This document shows, piece by piece, positions 10,970-23,200 of a stretch of DNA of 64,000 nucleotides. How positions within the stretch are numbered: position 1 is the first letter of the stretch; each line of letters begins with the position of its first letter. Position numbers and translations under genes: made by a program. The notes beneath the pieces were generated by a model, which was given only the letters and a program-made list of their open reading frames with translations, had not been told where the DNA came from and did no database searches. Origin of the DNA: Toxoplasma gondii ME49 (Eukaryota; Apicomplexa; Conoidasida; Eucoccidiorida; Sarcocystidae). Where the stretch lies: positions 3,000,458-3,064,457 of the forward strand of contig NC_031476.1 of NCBI RefSeq assembly GCF_000006565.2, given 5' to 3'.

Positions 10970-13900
10970 CTACTGTTTCCGGCTGATGGCTTGTTCGGTT
11001 ATGCCTGAGTCGGCGGGTTCCGTCGCGATCGTCGCCGTCTTCTTTTCAGGCACGAGACGAAGCCACCGGTTGACAATGAACTCGAGCACACTGGCTTCCA
11101 CGCCCACGACGGAGTTGAAGATGTATTTTCCGACGCAGAGAGTGACAGAGAAGAACTGCGGTTCCACTTTCAGCGAGTTGTGGCCCTCGCGAGACGATTT
11201 GCTTTCTTCTTTGGGTGCCGACGCTCCGGGCGCCTTGCCCTTCTGAGACAACACCGCTTCAACAGCTTGCATAGCAGCGGCTGTAGAGACTGGACGAAAT
11301 TCATCTCCCGCGAATCTCTTGGGAACAGGCAACACGTCTTCGGGCCACGGCTCGAAAAAAAGCGACACTCCCGGGGCGATTTCAAGGCCCTCGGGGTAAT
11401 CCGCGTAAGGATTTCTCGCGTGGCGGAGCATAGGCGGCACCGGACACCTGAGGGAAACAACAGCAACGCTTTTTCTCTCCCCGGATAACTCACTTTGAGT
11501 TTCGCCCCTAAACCGTAGTCCTCCCCCCGGGTTCGGATTGGCGGGATAGGAATCCACCGAGGACAAAGTGACATGAATCAAATGGACATCAACAGGAGAG
11601 GCGTCAGGGGAAGAATCAAGACAGATCGACGGACCGAAAGAGCGAGTGGAATCACGAACATGGCAGTGGCAGTGAAAGAAACGCGGCCCCGCAACCAGCT
11701 ACAGTCGACATGCGCAAAATTCCTTTGTTCCAACGTAGAACCGCAGACGAAAAAGAGTCTCTGATCCAGAGAGTGGCAAAGAAACGCGGTACGGGAGGGC
11801 CTCTTTTTTTCATGGAGATCCAGACAAGGAGAGAGTCCATTTCCAACAGAAACTGCGATCTCGAATGAGCTGGTACAAACATCTAGCAAACAGAAGATCG
11901 AGATACAATGTCCCGCCTTTTCCGGCGCATGCAGCTTACTCCACTCGCTCGAAGTCTTCAATCATGAACTTGGCTGCAACGTCGTTTTTGCACGGAACGC
12001 ATCCATCCACGTAACGCCAGAATCGCGTGTCTGCACACAGACGTTCTGTTGCCTCAAATCGGTCAAGGCCTGGAATGTACGAGGCCCGAGCTCGATTGCG
12101 AAATGAAGCGGCTGAAACAAAGACAGAGAAAAGGAATTCAAAGACGACCTAGAAGAGCGAGAGAGCAAACGTTCAGTTAGATGGCGAAAAACGGCACGAG
12201 AAAGACGAAAACGCGACTCGAAACGACAGTGGCGAGATGAGAAGAAAGAAACGCATGTCGTCGAACCCTCGGGTTGCGAGACAGAAGAACAAATCGGAAG
12301 AGATACAGTCATGAACAGAGCCGCGAACCGACGCCGGTGAATCACCTTCTGACGAAGAGTTTTTCCTTTGTAAATTTCTCCCTTGGCACTTCGGTCCATA
12401 GACAGCTACACAATGGAACACACAGAAAACACATGCATACGCGCATACATGCATGCAGACCCAAGCATATACACGCATTTACCTATACATATACAAATAC
12501 ATACACACGCATACGTATACGAACGTATCTAGATACAGCGACACATACGGTGGTTTCCACGAAATAGCGGAGAGAATCTTTTCTTGGGCGCCAGAGAGGG
12601 CCTTTTGTGCCCGTGAACGGAGTAAATCATTTCAGAGGACAGAGACTCACACGCGTGAGGCGCTGCCTCAGTTGGAGAGAGGGTGAAACCGAAAATGGTG
12701 TAGATGTCGCTGTAGCAAGATTTCGTGAAGATGTGAGCAGACAAGACGCCGTACGGCTCGAACACAAAGACCTGTGAAAGTGGAAGCGTACATATCAAAT
12801 ACAATGATCCGAAAGCGAGCAGACTGTAATTCGAAGTGGCTGGAGGTGCAACAGGGTGTGGATCCACGTCGAGAGGCCGGAGACAGTAGGGACAAACTGG
12901 CTTAGGGGCGAGACCGGGAAAAAAACGCGAGAAGACAGTTTGTCGACTCCAAAAGCAATGCCTCCCGAGGCAAAGAGTCAGAACATCCATGCGGAGAACG
13001 CGAGCCAAGTACAGAAAACGAGAAAGTCAAAGGCCTTCTAGGTTTACAAAAAAAGAACAGCGATTAGAGGCACAAAAGGACACACAATTTCGATATGTGT
13101 ACTGTTGGCTTTGAAAATGACAGCATTTGGTCCCGCGGTCAAAACAAAAGTTGAACATTCAACTGTTTCTGGAAACTCCTTCCGATATGCACTGCGGGAC
13201 AGTCGCCAAAGTGGAGAAAGACGGAAGGTCAAAAGGAGAACGAGGCGGCGAGGGGCAAAAGACACCGAAGAACTGGAAAAAGCAATTAAGGCATAGACGA
13301 AGAGTAAAGAAACGAAACAGAACACGTTCAAGAGCCTACCCGAGAGTGGAAACAGGCAATCGAGAGCCGTGACGTCGCTGCGCATGAGTTGAACAGCGAG
13401 ATCTTGAAAGGAAGAGGAATCCGGACGTCACAGGTGTACGCTGAATCGGCCAAAACTGCACGCAAAGGGAAAAAAGCCGAGAACACTCGGTATTTTTGGT
13501 GAGCATCAGCGGGTCAGAAACACGGAACACATGTCAGCCGCCCGCAAAGTGCAAGGAGAGAGGCAAGCAGCCATGTACCCCTAGCTCATCTTGAAGAGCG
13601 GTCCTAGGCGAACGCCTGGGAATGAAACCTGGAAAAAACGGTGCACTCAAATGAGTTATCTTTGATCCTACTCTACCCACCGCTCCACTGAACAAACACG
13701 ATTTGGACTCCTACAGTACACTCTAAACGCCTTTCCCACATCACGACTGTGTGTAGTTTTCAAGAACCTTCTTAAGCGCCGTTTGTGTTCCACACTTCTC
13801 CGTCACAGAATCTCTTAGTCTTTTCCTGCCTCAAGAGCTTTCTGAGCCTGGCAGAGCTAACTCTCCCGGCTTAGCATCCCTTTGCGTTGAAATACTCTTC

Positions 13901-16900
13901 TGTTGTCGCCTTTAGTTGGATTTGGAAGGACCAGAGGCCACAGATGTAATATGAGCTGGGCTGAGAATTATGGGAGCCAGTTTGTTCCCTCTCTACCATT
14001 TAAGTGTGTGCAAACACACACAACAGAAGTACAGCGTTCACGCTTAGGGATGCAGTGTCCAGACTTGCGTGGAGCTTAATGCTAACATTTAGAAGAATTA
14101 GCATGATCTACAACTACTGTAACTGCTGTGTTTGAATAGTGGTTAACTTTTTCTTTTCCTTTTCCAGCTTCCAAATAGACTACATATTGAAGCGCGTGCA
14201 TTCAGACTCGTCCGACCTATCTCCGGGTCGCCGAACACGGGGACGTTTTTCGGCTTCGTCGCACTGTCTAGACACTCCGCAAGACGTGCTGTGAAGTCCT
14301 GGCCCTTAGGTTCTGCCACCAGGCGCCCGTTGGGCCCGACAATTAAGCCGCTTTTTCGCGTTCGCGGAATTCCAACGCGATTGGTTCCGATCATCACGCC
14401 TGAGGTCGCGACCAATGCGTCGAGATCCGCCGTGGTGTACGGGCCGGTCGCGGGCAAAGTGGTTTCTGAAAGAGAGACAGAAACGGGAGGCGACACGGGG
14501 GAGACACATCCGAAATCGGAAGCCATTTTGGTCGTTTCAGACTTTGCTCGAAGACGTAGTCATTCTGTAAACCCTCAAACAGGAGACATACGACAAGACA
14601 CGAGCCTATGGTGTTTACCACACCTTGTTTCCCGAATGTCAAAGGTGTAGTTTCCAAGCTTTTGAAAAAACAGGTGGGGTCTATTTCCGTACTCGCTGCT
14701 CGTCAGAGCTCGCACCTGGTGTGCTTGGTGAGGTGTTGAGAGAGCAGTGAAGGGACATAAGAAAACTCCTCTCGTATTTCGTTCACTGGTGAAACGCGCG
14801 AGGCTACAAAAAGGGGCTTCTGCTTGGCAGAAGGCGCATTTCGTCAGCTCGTGTTTCGTCTTATAACGGAAAAAAACTGACGTCTCCTTTTTATGAAGCC
14901 TTAACCCCAGTTTCTTCCCTTGTGTTTTCCGGTGTTTCCCTCTATCTCCTGCTCCCTTCCGCGGGGTTCACGCCTTGCCCTTTGGTCTGCTTCTTCAGGC
15001 TTGCCTCACATTTGGGGGATGCAAGCAACTGGATTCCTCAGTTTTTACCGTGTCGCGGTTTGAGAGTGCTGTAGCAAAGTGGGGGGTCCTGACGCCGCCG
15101 AGGAGCACGCACGACGACGAAGGGGATGTTGAAGACAGGTGAGACTCGTTTGAACTCGTCTTTGTCCTTCCTGTCTTTCTTGTCTGTCTGCGAAGACCGA
15201 AGAAGGAGAGCGAGGGGGTAGCCGGACCGCGTGCAGATCGAGAGAAAGTGGCGGCCGGCTGGGAGAGGCGGCAAGACTCCCTTGAGCAGCAAGGCGTCGG
15301 TGGAGCAGTTGCACTTCACTCTCCAGTTATCTAAAACCATGACAGACAGAAAGAGTGGGCAAGACAACAATAACACAGTGTATCCATGTCCTTAATACTG
15401 TCTTTTCGCAAGACAGGTGTAGCACAAGGAGAAAGGCAATGGACAACTGTCCTCTGTGTCCGCGTCTCGTTCGACTCATCGGCGGCCCAATCAAGACTCG
15501 TCACGTTCTTCTTCCACTGAACACCGATTCTTTCCACGCCTGCTCTCACCTCTGTTGCTATCTCTTTGTCATGCACTCACATTCGACACCTGGTTCCGCC
15601 GTACTCTGGTTCTCTTTCTGCTCTTACCGATTGACAAAACAACCTCAAGGCCCGAAGGCAAGGGCTGAAGAAGGCCGATGAGGAACGGCTGCTCCCTCTC
15701 GGCCTCAACAATGGACGTGTAGCTGTCGATTTCGAGGACCGCCCTCGCTGAAAGAACAGCCACAAAAACGGCGAGAGCTTGAAGCGAAAAGGACGAAAAA
15801 GATGAGACACAAGGAAGACAAAAAGCTCACCATGTGACGCTGTCAAAGCAGGAAAAACGACATGACCGTGGATCGATCCAAAACAGTCCTCAAGAAAACG
15901 CATAAATGTCGAACAATACAAAGGCTGGTGTGACGACAGAGCACATGAGAAGACAAAGCGTATCCACAGCTTATTTCGGTTGCTGCAGCAAGACAGGAGG
16001 GTCATCCGCAACGCGACGGAGAAACCTCAACATGCACTTTTGAGAGGACACGAGGTCTTCTGGGTATCACGCTCTTTCCTTGTTTACCAAGCCACGCCTG
16101 TTCGTGGATGTCTTCCTTAGCCCACAATTCAGACCTCTGTGTCTTTGTGCTTTTCTCTCTTTTCCATCAATGCCTTCTCAGCCTACTTTTGCGGCTGCCC
16201 TCTGGCGGGTCTGAGAGGGAGCCCAGTTGGTCGAGGAAATCGACTTCAGTGTATGGGGGGCCGTCTCTGTCTGATCTGCGTTTCATGGCCTCTAGCGGAA
16301 GAGGATAGAAGTCGCTCAGAGGATGCCTTTTCACGTTGAGAAGCTCCTGCAACATGGACGCATTCTCCGCGTGCTTGTGCTGCATGTGCGCGCCGGATCC
16401 CTTATTGAGGAAGTCAGGGTCCTATGCATGCACATGCGAAAAAACGAAACGGAGGAGAAAACAGAGATATGAGGAAGGTCAGCTCGCGACTGTCCAGCCT
16501 ACAAGAACGGCAATTAGCAGGAGAAAGTGACGCCGAGACAAACAGATCCGAACAATGCGCAGCTAACACGAGGGATTGACTCTCTGGTGGCCGAGGTTCC
16601 ATTCAGCGACATATTAATATTTATATGGCGGTACGTATCTCCATTTATTCGTGGTAGTGTGTTCTTCCCCATTAGTAAAAGGAGGACCTTGCCGCCTGTG
16701 ATCTCTTATGTAAACTTCAGCTCGACCTCTCTAGTTTTCGAGGAGCACTTAGCCACGGTTGGACCGAATCTGTGGCGACGCTGCTCAGCTGTCTTCAGCA
16801 AGGACTGAATTAGCACGACGGAAGAGCACCACATCCAGAAACAGAGTCGCCTGCATCTGCGGGTTCTTCATTTTGACTAGGATGTGGCTTCGGTATCGTT

Positions 16901-17511
16901 TTCTTTGCTATCGGTCTCGAAAAGAGACCAGAAACCCAGAGAACCACGGACTAACCAGAAGGCGACTGGAACAAGCCACAACCTGTTGCTACTCCTCTAA
17001 CGAGATGTTGAATGCTACAGTAGATCGGAAGAACGGAAAGAAATTGCGAGTGTCTCGTTCGAAGACACGGAAGAGTTTAGGAGAATGAAATCCACGCGTT
17101 TTAGCCGTCTTTATCAGTTTACTGGGGTGGTGGTGTACAGCAACAATAAAGAACTTAGTTGTCTGTATCTCACAATGGAGTCAAATATGCAGTGTCCTAG
17201 GTGTATAAAATGTCGACTCTTCCGGATTCAATTTCTTTCCTTTCTCCAGTTCCGCCTACCCATCTTGTCTCCCGCTCGTTCAGGGCAACGTGGTCGCACT
17301 TGTAGTCGATGTATTGCTCGTAAGATGCAAATATGTCCCGGATTTGATTCGACAAAAAACTGGGTGACGGATCCTTGTCTCCGGGGGTTTGCTGCTGTTC
17401 CGAAAGAGCTGCAGAGCCAGGATTGCCCACCGAGGCAGAAGCTTGTGGGGCTGGAGACGAAGCCGCGCCTTCCTTCGCACCACCCGGGCGCACAGGAGCA
17501 ATCCGCTTCAT
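10970..17511 (-). CDS. Conserved-looking protein of unknown function, nine exons
   Basis: Exons on the minus strand: 17511-17260, 16421-16187, 15747-15628, 15330-15049, 14465-14217, 13402-13340, 12839-12651, 12111-11940 and 11447-10970 (stop). All phases agree and the sum is 679 codons plus stop; an in-frame ATG at 17550 would add 13 residues. The least certain edges are the start of exon 7 (12839, chosen because it alone keeps phase) and the end of exon 5. I do not recognise the family. Visible features are a charged Lys/Asp run in exon 4 (KKDRKDKDEFKR), a hydrophobic stretch in exon 7 (LLAFGSLYLICTLPL) that could be a buried strand or one membrane span, and a composed exon 8/9 region (RFWRYVDGCVPCKNDVAAKF). 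There is no signal peptide. The interspersed aromatic and hydrophobic sequence suggests a folded, possibly beta-rich protein, not a disordered one. Confidence 0.75.
12424..12535. repeat. CATA/TACA-rich low-complexity tract
   Basis: A run of imperfect CATG, CATA and TACA units inside the intron between exons 7 and 8 of the unknown minus-strand gene. It is probably a decayed microsatellite; no function is apparent. Confidence 0.7.
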
Positions 17512-17550
17512 TTTGACAAGAACGAACAGAAACTCTGCTTTGCCACTCAA

Positions 17551-20266
17551 TCAGGGGTATGGTTGACGACTTGGGTTGGGATGGTATGGCTGCGTGGAGG
17601 TTTCCTCGAATTGTATCGCTAAATTGAAAGCGATTTAGGCAGCTTACAACCCGTTCAATACTTCTGGTACTTTCAGATCATACTAATGGCGCGAAGGGAG
17701 GTGTGTCTCAAGAAAAGGATTGTTCTAGTGTCGGTGTCATTAATGTCGGTGGCGAGGGGACAAGGACAAAAGCAAAATTGGCGGATGTGTCTTCCCTAAA
17801 CACCAGAAAACCAAGAAGAGAAGCAGAATCTTGTGGTTCGAGTGTGTCTAACTAAACCCAGGAGCCAACGAGAAGTGTACTGGTGTTTTCGAACGGAAAC
17901 TTCTCCATCTCAAAACAGTTCGGGACCCCAGAACCAACAGTCTAGGCAGCCGACGCCTTCTAGGTGGTCACTTAGCTACCACGACGAAAGGGGGGACGGG
18001 AACATCCAGTCTCCCCATTGTCAGCGCAGATGGAAAATTCGTTAGTGTTGAAAGAATGCCTCAGCAGCGAGGGGATCGTGAGCTTTTGGTAGAAAGGAAC
18101 GAACGGCTCTCAAAAAAAACGGAAACGGTGTAGTGTACCGGGTGGAAACGAGCAACGCGTCACCGTGACGTTTCTCGTGGAAGGGGGGGAAGTGAGACTG
18201 GAGAGCAGGGGAAAGGAAACAGAGAACGGAGCAAAGGGAGACGGCAAGGAACACGAGAGGAGAGACTCAAACAGAAGCTTGACGGGTTCTGGATGCAGCT
18301 CAACACGCGCAGGGATACGAGGGGTGGGAAAAAATGACACCCTTTACGAATTACAGGCTGCAAGGCGTCGCGAAATTAGTGTGGAGCGGAAAGACATACG
18401 AAAAAATGGAATCTCGGGAAGGGTCGAAAAATGATCGGATAAACCGAGATGTCAAGGCAAAATTACGCTGGCCTGGGGTCTGCTCGAGGTAGACCTCCCT
18501 GCGGTAAGACACGGAGAGGGCTAGAGGCTTGGCGCTCGCAAGAAACAAGGTCTGCCGCAGAAGGAAACCGCGGAAGATTGTACAGAAGAACGATACACAG
18601 TGACAGATCGTTTCATCCAACGCGGGAGGTGAAGTTTAACTGTGAGGCGCTGTGAGAAACGGAAAAAATATAACGGTCACAAGTTGCCTCCGCGCCGAAG
18701 ACGGGGAAGTGGCTTCTGCCTAGCCTAGGCGGTAACTTGGAAAATACGAAGGCGAACGCCGGGGAACGTGCACAAAGGTACACGAAAGAAACGTACTGCC
18801 TCTATGGTTCTCAACAAAATTGCAGAAAGCAGCTGATCGCAAAAGTCGAAAACAGGAAAGATCATCAAGCCACAGCCAGCAGTGACACCTGCTTAACCCG
18901 AAGCCAGGACCCAGAGCATGCTGTGACCACGGGTAGCTCGTGCGCGCTCATCAAGAGGCATCGCACGAAGTGTACGAGCTTCATTCCAGTGCAACGCTCA
19001 CCGAGCAAGATTTCTCGTTCCTTTTGAAACAGAAAGGACCTGCAGAACAAGCAAAAGAGATGTAGCGGTAGGGGAACGCGTACAGCCGGGTCACTGCGGC
19101 GAGCGTTCTTAGTTGAAGGCACCTTCTCTGCCTCCCCACGAGTGACATGAAGCATCGCGAGGAGGCTCTGAATGAGAAAGGTCGTTTGCGCGACAAACGG
19201 TTGCTGCGGCATTTGCTTTGCTGAAACACATCTGGATTAAAGTGAGACGCAGTCTAACACTGCGAGAAAAGGACCGTAGCCGGCGGGACAAACCTAGGTT
19301 GAGCGGCGCAACGTTTGCACTGCAACCCTGCAAGCTGGAGATAGAGACTTGCTCGATTGATCGTGGCAAATAAAAGGGGTGAGGAACGATTCATCTTGCA
19401 TGTTTGTGGTGGATCGTAAGCTTCCGGGTGGAAAAAGCGAATAATGGCTGCTCATATTCATGTGGGATGCACTGCGGCAGGAAGGGCGGGTTCGGCAGTG
19501 GCACATCGGAAGGCTCAGTACTCCATGAACTCGATACCGTCGATCGCCCTACACATATGTATATAGGATTCCGCCGTTACAGCCACACTGACGAGACGCA
19601 GGTGCACCCCCGCACAGCTGTCCAAACGTGAACTGGAATGTACCTTTCATTCCTTGAAGCCTGATAGGAAAGGCGACCAAGAGTGGAAAATCGCTGCATT
19701 TGCCGCAACTTCTGTAGCTCGATGTTTAACGCCAGTATCTGCCCATAGTACTTTTGAGTAAGTCTACGCGGTAGAGCGATACCTGTAATCATTTAGAGTA
19801 CAAAGTTTACTGGTATATGGGGTACTCCAGTCATGACAAGCCTCCTTTCTCCCATATTTGGTAGCTTCGCTACGAGGATATCTATGTCTGCTCAGACAAC
19901 GTCTACCAACAAGATAAAGATCAAGATACACACAGAAAATGAGTGCTGCCTTGAAACAGTGACCGTACATGCGAGACCTTAACACGGGTCGCCTGTAGCA
20001 TTGGATCCAACACACTGTGGCATGCAAAGCATCTGCTCATCTCGAGAGTAGCGCCGAACCCGTGAAAGTCATTCGATTCTGCTGCACGTCTCCGTTGTTT
20101 ACGAAACATTCACCTGACCAGTTCAATACTGCGTTCACCGATACCTAGGAGAGCAGCTGCAGACTTGGGTTCCTCTGGCACAAAACCAATGGGCAGCTGC
20201 GACAGCAAACTTCGCGGTGGAATACGCGCACAAGAATCATCCGTTCTTCAGACACGGTATTTTTGA
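17551..20266. other. Intergenic region, no supported gene
   Basis: This lies upstream of the unknown minus-strand gene (start 17511 or 17550) and downstream of the TsaD-family stop at 20267. It should hold the promoter of the former and the 3' UTR of the latter. Open frames are all under about 120 codons and show no splice-linked continuation. Confidence 0.5.
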
Positions 20267-23200
20267 CTAAGGCAGTGACTTTGTTTTCACAATCCAATCG
20301 AGAACCAGGAACTCGACCTTCGAGAGGAGGTCGTTTGCACACAGCGATATCCCGCCCAGCCAGCGAGGTGTAACAAGTTTCTTATCGTTACCAGCCGCAG
20401 CCATGAATTTTTGATTACGAAGATTACTCTCATTTCCATCGTTTGGTGACATGTAATCGTCTTCGCCTGCATTGTGTAGCACTCGCTCTGGCTGCTGCGG
20501 CCTCTCCTCTCTGCCCAGCCCCAGAGTTTCTGTCATTTTGCGACTCACCAGATTTTCTATGTGATCAAGGTCGAGGCGTTTCTCTGACTCGACACTCCAG
20601 TCTTCAATGTCTGTGTCAGCGTCAGTCTGCGTTCCATTCTGAAGATCTCTTCGGGATAGTTTCCCGTCTGGTTGACTCAGTGTCGCCTCTGACCGGTGGA
20701 CGTCGGTCAGTGCTGCACCCGAATATCCCGTTGACATGTCCATGCATTTCACTGCATTCACGGCTGCCCACGCTATCATTACCCCGTTGTCGTTGCATAG
20801 CGGCTTCGAGGTCCAGAATGTTTCCCACCTGTCTACTCTACTTCCACTCCGTCGAAGGTCACCGCTATCACCCCTCGTGCAAAGCCCTAAAGGTGCTGTC
20901 GGCTTTGGTATAACTCCATCAATCGCCACTTCGGCACCAGTGGACTGGGACCCTGGTATTTTTTCTCCAACCAACCCCTTCGTCTGCTCTTGATGATGAC
21001 CAAGAGAACACGATCCGTCGAAATCGAACGAACCCTCGGGCGACAGAAAAAATATCGGTCGCCTCGTCTCCTGCGAACTCAGAGAATCTTCTTTTAACGC
21101 GGATACAAGATCATTCAAGTCAACGCGCAAGCGACAGTAATGAGCAAATGAAAAGGCGCGTAGTTTTTTTTCTAGAATGCCCCGAAGGTCCGTGTCAGAG
21201 GCACCTTGTTTTTTTATTTCCGGAGACATGGCTTCTGCACTGCGTCTGTCCTGGTGACGCAGCTTCTTTTTCTCGCCTTGTTCAAAAACGGAAAGTTCGT
21301 TTTCACCGTCGTGTGCGACTCTGTGCAACTTGAATGCTTCTTTCTTTTCCGGTAAGTGGGTGTCTACCGTAGCGAGAAGTTCCTGCCGACTGGATTCGCT
21401 ATCTTCGTGGTCGCTGGACTCTACGAAAGATGCGCTCCCGCCACGTCGTTTCTGGGTTTCGAGAACTGTAGTCTCTACATGTGGTGCTGCGCCGAATTTT
21501 GCGGGCGACGTCTCGTGCCGACCGCCACTAGAGGGACATAGAGAATCGTGTCGACCTGTCAAGACTTGCTGAGAGAGGAGTGAATCTGGAATGCGACGTG
21601 CGAGGATTTTGAGGCGATTCTTCAGGCGCTTGAATTCTTGCTCGTGAACGGATGTGTCGCCCCGCGACTCGCAAAGCTTTCGGAGACGTCGACGTAGCGT
21701 CTCGTTACAAGAAACTCCTGTACAGCGACGGGCAAAAGGGGAAAAAGGTCAACTGCGAAACACGCGAACAGATCGACAGCACCCTCCAGGGAATGGACAC
21801 GGCAAAGACGGGCGAAGAGAATCGAGCATGCATGCGTAAAACAGAGGTGAAGGCGCACGCCACTGTCACCGGCATACTGGTAACCGCGACTCGACTCCAG
21901 ACACACTGAAGCGAGCCAGAAAAACCCAAAGGCAGCAAAGCAACAGAGCAGGGGATGGGGGCCTATGAAGGTTGAGCCGCAAGCTCCCAAAGGAATTTGC
22001 GTAGATCCACGTGAGAAGTAGCGTGGGCTGCAGCAAAGAGAGATCGTTTCTACTTTCCTGTCAATATTCCTCGACAAAAAACTTGCAGGCATGTAGCGTA
22101 CCTCCGACGACGGCGAGTCTCCGCGGAAAGTCCTCAAGAAATTCATACAGCCACATGGTCTTCCTCAGTTGGTCCTCGAGATGCTTGAAAACGGCTGCGA
22201 AAAAATGGACACGCGCAAAAAAGGAATCAAGCCCAGCATTAACAGTGCTTTACATAGTACACCCTTATTTTTCGGGACAGGAGCAGCTTAGAAACAACTG
22301 TAACTTCGTTCTATGTTCCATGGCCCTTTGAGTTCACTGCCGCATGAAGATCAGCGACGCCTGTATGCACCAAAGCGGGGAGGACAGAGAAATCGAACAC
22401 CCCCCTCCTTGGGCCGCTAGTCTGGCGGGTTCACTCTTGTATCCAGTGTCGTTGTTTCGGATCATTTCGTGCTCCTTGGAGGCCAGCAGCTCCAGGTAGA
22501 GGCAGTTCGCCCCTCTTCATACGTGGCTCTAAACGTGGTGGAAGAGGACAGCAAAAATGCCAAGCACATCGTCAGTAAGGAATTGTCACTAGCTCGCTTG
22601 TCAGTCAAACAGAACATTTTTATGACGAAACACACCCCGACGGTTCCGACAGAATCTGCAAATATGCAGAGCCTGCTGCGCGTTCTCTCGTCTGAAGAAC
22701 ACCATCACGGGCTAGCGAAACGGAAGGTACCTACCACATGACATCCACCCCCAGTGGCTTTTCAAAGACTTATCTTACCTGCTTGGAGGGAAGCGGCGAA
22801 GTCACATTTCGCCTTTTCGTCTTGGTGACCCATTTTGGACACCGCCGCCGCGAATGCAGACTTCATTCCCGAGAAGCTGCAAACGAGGACGCGCATGCAA
22901 TGCGAAAGCTGTCATGAGAATTCACTGGGTTCTTCAACGGCGCCGCAAGAGCTGGCTAAAATAGCGATGATGGGAACCTGGGTGAGTGCCATTGACGTTC
23001 TCATCCTCCTACAGGACTATACGTCCAGAAGCTCAGGAATTCGAGGAACGAGACCACTTTCCCAATGCACGCATCTACTTCTGGTGTAGGAAGTACGATT
23101 TTTGAATGGAGACATGCCCGCAGCTCTCCATCAAGTCACGTTTACACCTTAGCTCCGGCGCTCCCGGGAAACCAAGATGGCGCCCAGAGGGTGGAACTTC

